From NCBI GenBank assembly GCA_030430205.1, contig JAUIGE010000014.1, forward strand, positions 62,001-126,000: a DNA stretch of 64,000 nt, written 5' to 3'. Below, in pieces: positions 8,602-16,639 of the stretch; position 1 is the stretch's first letter, and the number at the start of each line of letters is the position of its first letter. The position numbers and the translations under genes are program-made. The notes beneath the pieces were generated by a model. The model was not told the DNA's origin. It did not search any database and was given only the letters and a program-made list of their open reading frames with translations. The stretch comes from Bacteroidia bacterium. Lineage in GTDB: Bacteria; Bacteroidota; Bacteroidia; J057.

Positions 8602-9417
8602 ATGAGCTTTATACAAGCAAAAACCGTTTTCAATAATTTCATAGAAAAATCTCATTTCCCAGGGCCTTACGAAATCTTAAATGAAGAGAAAGTTGGGAAA
8701 TCAGATTGGATTTTTAGTTGCCTTCCTATTAGTACCATTGAGGCTAATAAGAAAGGAGTAGAAATTGATGGCGGATTTGTAAAATTTTTAATCTCTTCGC
8801 AAAATGAGGACGTGATCTTAATTAGAAGTGGGCTGACAGTAGGGTTGTATTTCAATTGGCTCAATAAAAAGCATCAAAATTTTGAGAATTTCAGAGATTT
8901 TGAAAACTATTATTGGGATAAGATTTCTAATAACACTGATGTACAAGCCCAACTCATTTATAGAAATTCTATTGTAAAAGTAAATCGAAAAAGAATTGTC
9001 CATATTATCGGTGGGAAAAAGAACTATTCAGTCAAAATTCAAAATATTAGAGCAATAGGAGAATTATGTTATTTCTATGATAAAGTTGAATACATTGATA
9101 CAATGGGAATTTTAATTTTAGAAGGTGGAGAATATTTTTACTTCTCATTATATTCAAATGGAATGTATGAATTGAATTCACAGTTGGAGAAGAAAGTGAA
9201 AAATTTTATTCCTTCTTGGGAACCAAAATTAGAATTAAAAAATAGTTCTTGGGGAATTTGGTATTCAGGTATCCAAGGCAACTTAACAGGCTGGAAAAAC
9301 TTGTTTAAAGATTTTGAGGTTTCTTTTGAGGACTCAGATAACCCAAAAAGAATCCTGTATCCTAATATAGTTGGAAGGCTTTCAGACAAAACGCTTAAAA
9401 ATATAAATTGCACCTAA
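8602..9417 (+). CDS. hypothetical protein, AT-rich orphan gene
   Basis: 271 aa with no signal peptide or membrane span. It is rich in Asn, Lys, Ile, Tyr and Phe (SDWIFSCLPISTIEANKKG, ENYYWDKISNNTD, WGIWYSGIQG). The DNA is visibly richer in A and T than the asnS gene before it and the genes after it, which suggests recent acquisition. The alternating hydrophobic pattern suggests mostly beta structure. I recognise no family. Proteins of this look are often cytoplasmic partners or immunity proteins in accessory islands, but nothing in the sequence proves that. It is bounded upstream by heptamer array A and downstream by a strong hairpin. Confidence 0.7.
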   Translation: MSFIQAKTVFNNFIEKSHFPGPYEILNEEKVGKSDWIFSCLPISTIEANKKGVEIDGGFVKFLISSQNEDVILIRSGLTVGLYFNWLNKKHQNFENFRDFENYYWDKISNNTDVQAQLIYRNSIVKVNRKRIVHIIGGKKNYSVKIQNIRAIGELCYFYDKVEYIDTMGILILEGGEYFYFSLYSNGMYELNSQLEKKVKNFIPSWEPKLELKNSSWGIWYSGIQGNLTGWKNLFKDFEVSFEDSDNPKRILYPNIVGRLSDKTLKNINCT

Positions 9418-9897
9418 CTTTTAAGGAATAACGGCTGGGACCCCAGGGGGCGTTCCGGCCGTTATTCCGGCGCCTGCCCTGAGTCCTCGAAGGGTTGTGC
9501 GATGCCCTTCGGGCTTCAGGGCGGGCCTTACGCTATGGGTATAGAAAAAAAGGAGGGGTAGTTGGCGGGCTTGTCTGCCTGGGCAACAGATAAAAACGGG
9601 CGGGATCAACAGTTTTGGTACAGCGAATACAGCTGTTAATCCAGTGACGTTCTTTTCAGAAATTTTTGCTTTCATAGTTTTGATTTTTATTTGTGAAAAT
9701 CCCTATGAAAGCATTTTTTTGATCAAAATAGTGGTACACAAGGGCGGGGGCTGCCCGAAGGGCTTTGTTCAACACTTGCCTACCCGCCCAGCCGCCAACC
9801 AGGACGTGTTATGAAAGGCTGGCGGGTAGGCGGGCGTTACCCGAAACCCGAAACCCGAAACCCAAAACCCGAAACCCAAAACCCGCCCCCCCCTCTC
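9418..9897. other. gene-poor 480-bp stretch with hairpins and a doubtful small frame
   Basis: This holds a perfect 11-bp hairpin (GGAATAACGGC 9425-9435 with GCCGTTATTCC 9458-9468) just after the orphan gene. A second stem (GCCCTGA/TCAGGGC around 9475-9525) and a third (CCTACCCGCCCAGCC 9779-9793 with GGCTGGCGGGTAGG 9817-9830) follow. The first could end transcription although it lacks a T tract. An 84-codon minus-strand frame (9421-9675) runs through the stems and is probably not a gene. Confidence 0.5.
9839..9885. repeat. heptamer array B (ACCCGAA type), 6 units
   Basis: ACCCGAA three times, ACCCAAA, ACCCGAA, ACCCAAA, then ACCCG. It ends 12 bases before the stop codon of the minus-strand four-helix-bundle gene. 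With array C it brackets that gene in the same orientation. Confidence 0.85.
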
Positions 9898-10287
9898 TTA
9901 CTTGTACTTTTTCCCAGTAAAAGGGCTGTCTTTTAGCTTCCTTATCAGACTTCCTGTCATATTTGCTAAAAGATCTGCTTCGCTATACAATTTTTGAAAC
10001 AAAGCTTCATCGATATATGAGGCATCAAAACACCTATACAATTGTGATTTGAGTTCACCGATGGATCCTTTTGAAATGGATAAAAATTGGCAAAACTCCT
10101 TGTTGCCATCTCTTTCAAATCCTTCAGCAATATTATCCATAACTGACCCCGCTGTCTTTGTAATTTGATTTTTCAGGGCAAAATCTCTCTTTAGCTGGGT
10201 TGAAGAACTAATTCTGTAAATTTCTTTACACAGATACCTTGATTTTTGCCAAACAATCAAGTCCTCAAATTTTCTAATTGTTGCCAT
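9898..10287 (-). CDS. four-helix bundle protein (23S rRNA intervening-sequence protein family)
   Basis: 129 aa. The opening RKFEDLIVWQKSRYLCKEIY, the central AGSVMDNIAEGFER and the late KGSIGELKSQLYRCFD match the S23/IVS four-helix bundle family, small all-helical proteins found as orphans, within rRNA intervening sequences, and as relatives of the accessory protein of diversity-generating retroelements. Their biochemical role is mostly unknown; some bind nucleic acid. Here no rRNA or reverse transcriptase gene is near. The gene is flanked on both sides by arrays of the same heptamer (9839-9885 and 10355-10434), which suggests that gene and repeats may travel together. Confidence 0.9.
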   Translation of the reverse strand: MATIRKFEDLIVWQKSRYLCKEIYRISSSTQLKRDFALKNQITKTAGSVMDNIAEGFERDGNKEFCQFLSISKGSIGELKSQLYRCFDASYIDEALFQKLYSEADLLANMTGSLIRKLKDSPFTGKKYK

Positions 10288-10354
10288 TTTTTTCTCATAT
10301 TAGACGTCCCAGAACAAATGGCATCAACATTTTTCGAAAGAAAAGAACTGAATA

Positions 10355-10434
10355 ACCCAAAACTCGAAACCCGAAACCCGAAACCCAAAACTCGAAACCC
10401 GAAACTCGAAACCCAAAACTCGAAACCCGAAACT
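10355..10434. repeat. heptamer array C (ACCCAAA/ACTCGAA/ACCCGAA), 11 units
   Basis: Eleven exact 7-bp steps from 10355 to 10431, in the order ACCCAAA, ACTCGAA, ACCCGAA, ACCCGAA, ACCCAAA, ACTCGAA, ACCCGAA, ACTCGAA, ACCCAAA, ACTCGAA, ACCCGAA. It ends 5 bases before the ATG of the next plus-strand gene and starts 67 bases upstream of the four-helix-bundle start codon. Confidence 0.9.
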
Positions 10435-10439
10435 ACCCT

Positions 10440-10703
10440 ATGCCAACTGAGTTAACCCTAAACCCGAGCGAAGGGCTCCCTATAACGCTAAATATAGAGC
10501 CTTTTGCTTTTGATATGCAGCTTGAGCCGGGCTATGTCTACAAACTGAGCTCCGCTGAAACGGCTTTCACCATTGAGCATACTGCCACCAGCCTCACCAT
10601 TTGTCTGGACAAAGAAGTAAAAGCGGAGCTTTTCCGCAGGCCTCAATCAGATGAAGCAGCCGATCTGGCTGAGGAGTGGGTCCTCTTCAGGCAATTTGTC
10701 TAG
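10440..10703 (+). CDS. hypothetical protein, 87 aa
   Basis: A small acidic protein, rich in Leu, Glu and Ala (LNIEPFAFDMQLEPGYVYKL, DEAADLAEEWVLFRQFV), with no signal peptide or membrane span. I do not recognise it. The residue mix and the position before the TraB-like gene on the same strand argue for a real gene. Its ATG lies only 5 bases after an 11-unit heptamer array, so its leader RNA would be almost entirely the C/A-rich repeat, with no room for a conventional ribosome-binding site. Confidence 0.55.
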   Translation: MPTELTLNPSEGLPITLNIEPFAFDMQLEPGYVYKLSSAETAFTIEHTATSLTICLDKEVKAELFRRPQSDEAADLAEEWVLFRQFV

Positions 10704-10755
10704 GGATTATCGTAAGAAAAAAACAGGTCCACCGACACATCCGAATAAAATTCAC

Positions 10756-11679
10756 ATGAAAATCCCTTCTATGATCCGTTATACCCTTGGCGTTATTTTG
10801 CTTTATCTCGCCATCACTTTTCTCATTACTTCCTGCAAATCTACCGCTGTAACGGCTTCCAAACCGGTCAAAGACCCTTATCAAACCGGCGCAAACAGCC
10901 TGCTCTGGGAGATCAGCGGCAATGGACTGACAGAATCATCTTACCTTTTTGGTACCATCCACATCATCGGTTCCAATGATTTTTTCTGGCCAACAGGCAG
11001 CCGGGAGAGCCTGGCAAAAACGGAAAGACTGGTTCTGGAAGTCAATATGGATGATTTAGGAGATGCTATGCAGATCATGCAAAAATCCAAAATGAAGGAT
11101 GGCCAAACATTGGAAAATCTTCTGGGCAAAAAGAAATATGATAAGCTCAACAGCTTCATGACCGAAAAGGTCGGTATGGGCATCAGCATGTTCAACAGCT
11201 TTCAACCTATGCTCCTGATGAGTTTGCCGATGTCAAAAATGATCGATGGAGAAACGGTTGTTTACGAACAGGAGTTCACCAAACTCGCTAAAGACAGTGA
11301 TATGGAAATTGACGCCCTGGAAAGCATTGATTTTCAAATATCTATTTTTAGCAAAATACCCTATGAAGCGCAGGCAGATATGCTGATGCAGTATGTCGAT
11401 GATTTTGAAGGACAAAAGAAACTGTTCAATGACATGATAGATGTCTACCTCTCCCAAAATATCGACAGCCTGTACAATTTTACAGCCCAATCTCCTGATA
11501 TACAGGGATTTGAAGATGAGTTATTAAATAGCCGCAACGAAGACTGGATTCCCAAAATCCAGGAGATGTCCGCTGAAAAAGCGACTTTTTATGCCGTAGG
11601 TGCTGGGCACCTGGGAGGCACGAATGGCGTGATCGCTTTGCTGCGCAAAGCGGGCTACACCCTGACAGCCGTCAACTGA
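10756..11679 (+). CDS. TraB/GumN family lipoprotein
   Basis: 307 aa from the ATG at 10756, chosen because a lipoprotein signal follows at once (GVILLYLAITFLITSC, lipid-bearing Cys27). The mature part starts with LLWEISGNGLTESSYLFGTIHI, whose GT-H motif (66-69) is the first conserved metal-site motif of the TraB/TIKI family. The second lies near the end (YAVGAGHLGG). Members are putative metallopeptidase-fold proteins; those with a lipobox sit in the cell envelope. The stop codon abuts, without a gap, the stop of the convergent cytochrome peroxidase gene. Confidence 0.88.
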   Translation: MKIPSMIRYTLGVILLYLAITFLITSCKSTAVTASKPVKDPYQTGANSLLWEISGNGLTESSYLFGTIHIIGSNDFFWPTGSRESLAKTERLVLEVNMDDLGDAMQIMQKSKMKDGQTLENLLGKKKYDKLNSFMTEKVGMGISMFNSFQPMLLMSLPMSKMIDGETVVYEQEFTKLAKDSDMEIDALESIDFQISIFSKIPYEAQADMLMQYVDDFEGQKKLFNDMIDVYLSQNIDSLYNFTAQSPDIQGFEDELLNSRNEDWIPKIQEMSAEKATFYAVGAGHLGGTNGVIALLRKAGYTLTAVN

Positions 11680-12804
11680 TCAGAAGGGATCAGCCCAACG
11701 CTCATCGCTGATCAGCGATGAATCCGTCAACGTCTCCAGAAAAGCCCGCAAAGCGGCGCTTTCAGTCACACTCAGCTTGAGCTGGCGGGGCGGCCCACTC
11801 CCCCGCCCCATCGGGCCTTCATCCCGCAAGAGCAGGTGCAGGTTTTCATGGTCTTTTACGCCATGCGCATAATGCTCTATGACCTCCTCCAGCGTAGCCA
11901 GGCTGCCATCGTGCATATAAGGCGCAGTCAACGCGATATTTCGGAGGGAAGGTATTTTAAAGGCCCCTTCATCCATCCACTCCTCCGTCACGGTGGCTTT
12001 GCCATGGTCGGTATATTCCTTGTACAGGCCATTGTTGCGGGCTTCTACGCCCACAAACATATCTGTCAGGTGACAGTGCGAACAGCCCGTGCGCTCGGTA
12101 TTGAAAAAGAGGCTTTTACCCGCATTTTCTTCCTCTGAAAAATTGCTGAAAGGCTCCCTCGCCGGGTGCATGGCGCGGCCTTCATCATAGCGTGAGCGGT
12201 AGGAAACCATGGAACGCATAAACTGCGCAAGGGCTTTGGAAATGCGCGCTGAACTGACTTCAGGACTGCCAAAGGCATCTTCAAAAAGGGGAGGATAATA
12301 GCTGATTCGCTTCAGCTTTTTCTCCAGTTTTTTCAGCTTCATCCCCATCTCGATGGGGTCCTGGATCGGTTGGAGCACCTGGGCTTCCAGCGTCTCTGCG
12401 CGTTCATCCCAGAAAAAGCTGCCGTTTTGGTAAAAACGCACATTGGCGGCGCTCATGGAGTGGCGGGCCGTAAGCCCGCCCTCAAATCCCACACTGAAAG
12501 TGCGGGGATCAGCGAAGCCGTGCTTTGCCTGGTGACAGCTGGCACAGGCTATGCCGTCATTAATGGATAGCTTTTTATCATAAAAAAGGACCCTGCCGAG
12601 TGTAGCACCCGCATCTGTGATGGGGTTGTCTGCCGGTGTATTGTCCATGGATTGGACGACATCTGCCGCGAGATGCGGCGGGAGGGGGATGTTTGCGTAG
12701 TTGAGGGCTTTGGCCGGCAGCCGGGGCGCTTGCTGGCTCAGGCGATAGCTGAACAGTAGCAAACTGAGCAGGAGAAATGTGGTAAAGAAGATGAATCGTC
12801 TCAT
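11680..12804 (-). CDS. di-haem cytochrome c peroxidase / MauG family protein
   Basis: 374 aa. A membrane anchor or signal lies at residues 4-20 (FIFFTTFLLLSLLLFSY). The first haem motif is CASCH at 87-91 (high-potential or catalytic side), the second CSHCH at 240-244, and the family motif GFADPR follows haem 1. Members reduce hydrogen peroxide with electrons from periplasmic cytochromes, or oxidise protein side chains (MauG). The N-terminal span puts it on the periplasmic side. It is convergent with the TraB-like gene with no bases between the two stop codons. A palindromic repeat lies upstream of its start. Confidence 0.93.
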   Translation of the reverse strand: MRRFIFFTTFLLLSLLLFSYRLSQQAPRLPAKALNYANIPLPPHLAADVVQSMDNTPADNPITDAGATLGRVLFYDKKLSINDGIACASCHQAKHGFADPRTFSVGFEGGLTARHSMSAANVRFYQNGSFFWDERAETLEAQVLQPIQDPIEMGMKLKKLEKKLKRISYYPPLFEDAFGSPEVSSARISKALAQFMRSMVSYRSRYDEGRAMHPAREPFSNFSEEENAGKSLFFNTERTGCSHCHLTDMFVGVEARNNGLYKEYTDHGKATVTEEWMDEGAFKIPSLRNIALTAPYMHDGSLATLEEVIEHYAHGVKDHENLHLLLRDEGPMGRGSGPPRQLKLSVTESAALRAFLETLTDSSLISDERWADPF

Positions 12805-12818
12805 GGAAAGTTGAAGAA

Positions 12819-12898
12819 GTTGACCCTGATTTTCACAGATGGGACTGATTGAAGAGGTAAATAACAGCGAAAATCAGTAAAATCCGTCTCATCTGTGT
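12819..12898. repeat. imperfect intergenic palindrome (family with 60811-60892)
   Basis: An inverted repeat of about 38-base arms between the peroxidase start and the response-regulator stop. Its core TAAATAACAGCGAAAATCA and its end ATTCTTCCTC recur in the palindrome at 60811-60900, marking them as one repeat family. Confidence 0.65.
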
Positions 12899-12908
12899 CC
12901 ATTCTTCC

Positions 12909-13550
12909 TCAAATCATCCCTTGCTGGGCAGCATATACCACAAGGCCGACGGTATTTTTCGCTCCTATCTTTTCCAAAAGGTGGTTGCGGTGCCCTTCTA
13001 CGGTGCGTTTGCTGATAAACAATTTATCCGCGATCTCCTGGGAGGTAAGCTCCTGGCAGATGAGCTTCAGGACCTCTATTTCCCGCTCAGACAATTCTGT
13101 CTGGTGGCTGAAGGTAGGTGTGATTTTTTTCTTTTGTACCAGCCCAGCCAGCATCGCTTTGGAAACGCGCTCATTAAAATAAAAGCCCTGATCCAGGATG
13201 GTGCGAATAGCGGTTTCTACCTCCTCCGGCTCCGCATCCTTGAGCAGGTAGCCATGAGCCCCCAGTTCCATCAGGTGAGCGATCATCTGGTCGTCGTCAT
13301 GCATGGATAAGATGATGATTTTGAGGTCGGGATATTGCGCTCTCAGCAAGGGCGTGGTGGCGATGCCGTCCAGTTCTGGCATTTGCAGATCGAGCAAAAC
13401 AAGGTCTACAGCTGTCTTTTTCAATTCATCCAATAATTCCTGTCCGTTACTTGCTTCAAAAAGCACTTCTATTCCTTCAAAATCTGCCAGCATGCTGTTC
13501 ATGCCCCGACGAAATAGTTTGTGGTCATCTGTTATTCCAATTCTGATCAT
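12909..13550 (-). CDS. NarL/LuxR-type response regulator
   Basis: 213 aa. The receiver domain has the acidic pair D8/D9, phospho-acceptor D54 (VLLDLQMPELDG), S82 and K104. The C-terminal LuxR helix-turn-helix is TELSEREIEVLKLICQELTS followed by EIADKLFISKRTVEGHR. It should be phosphorylated by the kinase encoded immediately upstream, whose gene it overlaps by 4 bases, and then regulate transcription. It is the last gene of a four-gene minus-strand operon in which every junction overlaps. Confidence 0.95.
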   Translation of the reverse strand: MIRIGITDDHKLFRRGMNSMLADFEGIEVLFEASNGQELLDELKKTAVDLVLLDLQMPELDGIATTPLLRAQYPDLKIIILSMHDDDQMIAHLMELGAHGYLLKDAEPEEVETAIRTILDQGFYFNERVSKAMLAGLVQKKKITPTFSHQTELSEREIEVLKLICQELTSQEIADKLFISKRTVEGHRNHLLEKIGAKNTVGLVVYAAQQGMI

Positions 13551-14365
13551 AGTAAATCCTTTGAAATCTCTAATTCAATGTGAATCTGGGTGCCCTTTCC
13601 CGGCGCAGAAATATATGTCAGTTTTCCCCCCACACTGTTGACACGACTCTCTATATTTCTGACGCCCAGTCCTTTAACGCTGTCTTTACTTTTCTTCAGG
13701 CCTTCGAGCTCAAAGCCTTTTCCATTGTCTTCGAAGGAAAGATACAAACGGTGGGGTTCAAAGCGCAAGAGGCAAGTAATGACCGAGGCTTCCGCGTGTT
13801 TGAGGCAATTGTTGAGGGATTCCTGTATGACGCGGTACAAGCCAAGAGCAGTCGCTGTGGGCAGAGAACTGGGCTTTCCTTTCAATTCGAAAGTAGCTTC
13901 AACTCCTTCCAGGCTCTCCAGCTTTTTGAAAAGATCTTCCAAAGCCGTGGGCAGGCCCAGCTTGAGCAACGCAACGGGCATCAGGTCTTTGGAGATGCGG
14001 CGGACATTGTCGATGGTCTCGGTGACCATCTCTTTGGCTTCTGCGGCAGAAGCCTGCGCTTTTTCCTGCCCTGCTACTTTTCTTTCCACCCGCTGTATGC
14101 TCATCTTGATCACCGAGAGCATAGCTCCCACCTCATCATGCAAATCCTTTGCGATGCGTTGCCGCTCCCGCTCCTGCGACTCTATGGTGGCGCTGAGCAG
14201 GTTTTTCTGGTGCTCCGTCTCCATGCGTTGCATGGCTACTTCCTGGCGGATCATTTTCTTTTGGTAGACCAAAACGAAGAAAACAATGACGCCCACAAGG
14301 GCGACCATCAGAAGCGCACTGATCAGGAAAATCTGGGAGATTTGAGTGGCTGCAAGGCAACGCAT
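13547..14365 (-). CDS. sensor histidine kinase (HisKA_3 type)
   Basis: 272 aa from the ATG at 14365; an in-frame start at 14422 would lengthen the overlap with the gene before it. One membrane span (ISQIFLISALLMVALVGVIVFFVLVY) and a short coiled coil lead to the HisKA_3 dimerisation and phospho-acceptor motif (RIAKDLHDEVGAMLS). The ATPase domain shows the N box (VIQESLNNCLKHA), G1 (EDNGKGFELEGL) and G2 (GLGVRNIESRVNSVGGKL). It has no extracellular sensing domain of its own, so sensing probably depends on the membrane protein and lipoprotein encoded just upstream in the same operon. It overlaps the membrane-protein gene by about 43 bases and the regulator gene by 4. Confidence 0.92.
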   Translation of the reverse strand: MRCLAATQISQIFLISALLMVALVGVIVFFVLVYQKKMIRQEVAMQRMETEHQKNLLSATIESQERERQRIAKDLHDEVGAMLSVIKMSIQRVERKVAGQEKAQASAAEAKEMVTETIDNVRRISKDLMPVALLKLGLPTALEDLFKKLESLEGVEATFELKGKPSSLPTATALGLYRVIQESLNNCLKHAEASVITCLLRFEPHRLYLSFEDNGKGFELEGLKKSKDSVKGLGVRNIESRVNSVGGKLTYISAPGKGTQIHIELEISKDLL

Positions 14366-14991
14366 AAGGCAACGGTATAAAGTAAATATAACAAGATATT
14401 GAGAAAGGCATGGATAGCCCATACTTCGAGAAATGTACGTGAATCCTCTCCAACAATATAATTGCTATAAATAAACAGGAGGAGGTTGGCAGAAAAATAA
14501 AGCAGAATTGCGGTGGCAAACCAAAACATAAAACTCCGCTCAATATGCGGGATTTTCAGTTCTTTCAATACCAGGTAAAAATAGCGCAACGCCAGCCCCA
14601 GCAGAAGTATTCCTTCCAGGGTTCTTGTATGACTCGGATAGCTACCCAGGGGTTGAAAAAAGAAAATATCCAGTGTTGCCAATGCCGCAAAAACAACTAT
14701 CAGCACCCGGTGATGTTTGGCTGGCAACAGGCCTTCATAACCCTGAGAAAAAACCAGGCTCAGAAGGCTGAATTCCGCAATAATGTACAAGTGGTAGAGT
14801 GGGAGGTTGTTTCCATAATAATGAGACATCATTCTTGCCCCGATTTCAGTCAAGCCTCCCACTATCACCATAGCCCACAAAGTATGCTGGGGCTGAATAA
14901 GCTTTCGCCTGAATATCAACCCTACCCCAAAAGGGATAATAGGTGAAAAAGGCGAAATCGTATTCAGAAAGATGATGACACTGTCCATCAT
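14323..14991 (-). CDS. multi-span membrane protein of the two-component operon
   Basis: 222 aa with about seven hydrophobic segments (for example HTLWAMVIVGGLTEIGARMM, LIVVFAALATLDIFFF, MFWFATAILLYFSANLLLFI, FLNILLYLLYTVALCVALQ). I do not recognise a named family. Its gene overlaps the lipoprotein gene upstream (4 bases) and the kinase gene downstream, and the kinase has no sensor region. I therefore infer that this protein supplies membrane sensing to the kinase. It could instead be a transport or assembly protein. Confidence 0.8.
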   Translation of the reverse strand: MMDSVIIFLNTISPFSPIIPFGVGLIFRRKLIQPQHTLWAMVIVGGLTEIGARMMSHYYGNNLPLYHLYIIAEFSLLSLVFSQGYEGLLPAKHHRVLIVVFAALATLDIFFFQPLGSYPSHTRTLEGILLLGLALRYFYLVLKELKIPHIERSFMFWFATAILLYFSANLLLFIYSNYIVGEDSRTFLEVWAIHAFLNILLYLLYTVALCVALQPLKSPRFS

Positions 14992-15854
14992 TCATTTGTA
15001 TTCCCATTTCCCTTCAGCATGGTATCTATCCTGCCGCAATTTTGGGGACATGGAGCCGCAAAATCCAGGTAGTCAGCCACAGGAGGTGCGCTTTCCAGGG
15101 TATCTTTGCTGCTAATGATGAGTTTGAAGCGGAAATTGATACTGTCCTCATGGTCAGAGAAGGAAACCCGCATCAGGCCGGGCTGTATCACCAACAGATC
15201 CTGAGAAATATCAATTTTTGTCAGAAAAGTATCGACTTTATAATTGAATGCCAGGGGAACCTCAAAGGTTAAGCCTCCTCTTCTCACCGTATCTTTCTCC
15301 GTCGAGACATTCATAAATGAATGCCAAAGGCTTACCCAGTTAAGCGCATCATCAAAAGAAACTTTTGCGCCCTCGCAATTCGCCGATATACATTCAGCTA
15401 CGGTATTCTCGTCTTCGTCAAATGCAAAAAGGCAGCTTTCGTTGCCAAGGACGGCATCACAATTGAGGTCCATAGGACTTAGCATCAAGCGGGTAGTAGG
15501 TTTGGCAGGATTACACATCCCATAATAAATCCTGAAGTTGATATAGGCATCTTCAATGCGGATAGCAGATAAAAACTCCTGCATTTCACTTTCAAAAGCA
15601 GAAGGCCAATCACCAAACAAATCAGGATTTGTCTCAATGATTTCGTCCCAGTTATTTTGCCAGGACAAAACCACATCTGCCGGTACATACAGGTCCTGAT
15701 GCTCCCAGCATAAATAATCAACAATTGAATTGCCGTCGCTTGGATCGGGCGCAGTGCTCTTATCTTCTCCCGCAGGTTCCTGCTGACAGGCGCTAAGAGC
15801 GATCATAAACAAGAGGGCGAGGAGTTGAGGTAGTCGAAAATAGTGAGAATTCAT
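14988..15854 (-). CDS. lipoprotein of the two-component operon
   Basis: 288 aa from the ATG at 15854, where a lipoprotein signal begins (LLALLFMIALSAC, Cys23); the frame stays open upstream but those residues are not signal-like. The mature protein has scattered cysteines (YLCWEHQDLY, YYGMCNPAKP, DLNCDAVLGNESCLF, ISANCEGAK, APCPQNCG), which suggests disulfides, and it is acidic. No family recognised. As first gene of the operon lipoprotein, membrane protein, kinase and regulator, it may be the surface or periplasmic input component (inference). Its stop overlaps the next start by 4 bases. Confidence 0.8.
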   Translation of the reverse strand: MNSHYFRLPQLLALLFMIALSACQQEPAGEDKSTAPDPSDGNSIVDYLCWEHQDLYVPADVVLSWQNNWDEIIETNPDLFGDWPSAFESEMQEFLSAIRIEDAYINFRIYYGMCNPAKPTTRLMLSPMDLNCDAVLGNESCLFAFDEDENTVAECISANCEGAKVSFDDALNWVSLWHSFMNVSTEKDTVRRGGLTFEVPLAFNYKVDTFLTKIDISQDLLVIQPGLMRVSFSDHEDSINFRFKLIISSKDTLESAPPVADYLDFAAPCPQNCGRIDTMLKGNGNTNE

Positions 15855-15970
15855 ACAAAATGAGGTTAAGAGTAAAAAGAATGGCGTTTTCTGCCCATAC
15901 AACCCTGGCGCCGTTTTCAGATAGTGCAATGAACTACTTTTTTTCAAATTTGGCCCTACATATTTCAAAA

Positions 15971-16013
15971 TCAGGTATTTACGCCTTGCTGACAGGTATA
16001 AATACCTGTTTTT
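15971..16013. promoter_or_regulatory. candidate operator with repeated CAGGTAT half-sites
   Basis: Between divergent genes, CAGGTAT occurs at 15972 and 15993, 21 bases apart. The second copy forms a perfect inverted repeat (ACAGGTAT-AA-ATACCTGT, 15992-16009) followed by TTTTT. Two direct copies about two helical turns apart plus a dyad fit a dimeric regulator site. The hairpin could alternatively attenuate or terminate a transcript. Confidence 0.45.
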
Positions 16014-16101
16014 CAGATCGCGCAACAATGCGCATAAATATTCCTCCAGATCACCCCACCTTTGGCATATATCAACAGTAAAACGCTAAAACACGATCAT
16101 C

Positions 16102-16572
16102 ATGAAAACTTTAATCATCGTACTACTCAGCCTTCTCTCTACTTCAGCCATCGCACAGACCAGCGCCATCTGGAAAGGCGGAACTCCGGGAAGAGAAACA
16201 AGTTGGAATGAAGCCAGAAACTGGAGTATCTATCAGGTACCTGATGAGAATACAGAGGTGATTATCAAGGCTTTACACACAGGCCATCATGCACAACCCG
16301 TCATCGACGGGCAGGTAGAAGTTCGCTCTATTGAGCTGCAGGCCGGCGCAACCTTAACGGTAAGCAGAGGAGGTAGCCTCCTGATCGACGGAGAAGAACA
16401 ATATACCTTTGGGATCGTCAATTATGGCGGAAAACTGGTGAATGATGGCTTAATCAAGCTCGCCCATATTGAGGATTTTCCAGGGGAAAGCGCAAAGATA
16501 AGCATAGAAGGAAATGGCATTTTCATCCTCGATAGCACCGTAACAGATACTTATTTCCTGGTTAAGAACTAA
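16102..16572 (+). CDS. small secreted beta-structured protein
   Basis: 156 aa. A clean signal peptide (LIIVLLSLLSTSAIAQ) is followed by WKGGTPGRETSWNEARNWS, a motif often seen at the start of Bacteroidota surface proteins with right-handed beta-helix or G8-like folds. Repeated short beta strands follow (VRSIELQAGATLTV, GSLLIDGEEQYTFGIV, GGKLVNDGLIKL). It lacks a T9SS sorting domain and a catalytic motif that I can see. The exact function is unknown. It is transcribed away from the two-component operon and ends at a strong hairpin. Confidence 0.75.
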   Translation: MKTLIIVLLSLLSTSAIAQTSAIWKGGTPGRETSWNEARNWSIYQVPDENTEVIIKALHTGHHAQPVIDGQVEVRSIELQAGATLTVSRGGSLLIDGEEQYTFGIVNYGGKLVNDGLIKLAHIEDFPGESAKISIEGNGIFILDSTVTDTYFLVKN

Positions 16573-16581
16573 AACCAGATA

Positions 16582-16627
16582 GATAATTCCTTGATATTTT
16601 TTTATATTAAGGAATTATCACTTTTTT
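16582..16627 (+). terminator. hairpin terminator
   Basis: GATAATTCCTT (16582-16592) pairs perfectly with AAGGAATTATC (16609-16619), with further A-T pairing in the loop and a T-rich tail (CTTTTTT). It lies 10 bases after the secreted protein's stop. Confidence 0.75.
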
Positions 16628-16639
16628 AAAGCAAAAACT

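Noticed and set aside
9421-9675. An 84-codon minus-strand frame (MKAKISEKNVTGLTAVFAVP...)
   Set aside because: Its last third runs through two strong hairpins, and the protein ends are low in complexity. It may be part of a repeat element; no evidence for a real product.
9839-10434. Telomere-like sequence (CCCGAAA resembles CCCTAAA)
   Set aside because: The arrays are internal, short, variant-rich and at several places in a bacterial chromosome. The likeness to eukaryotic telomeres is only formal.
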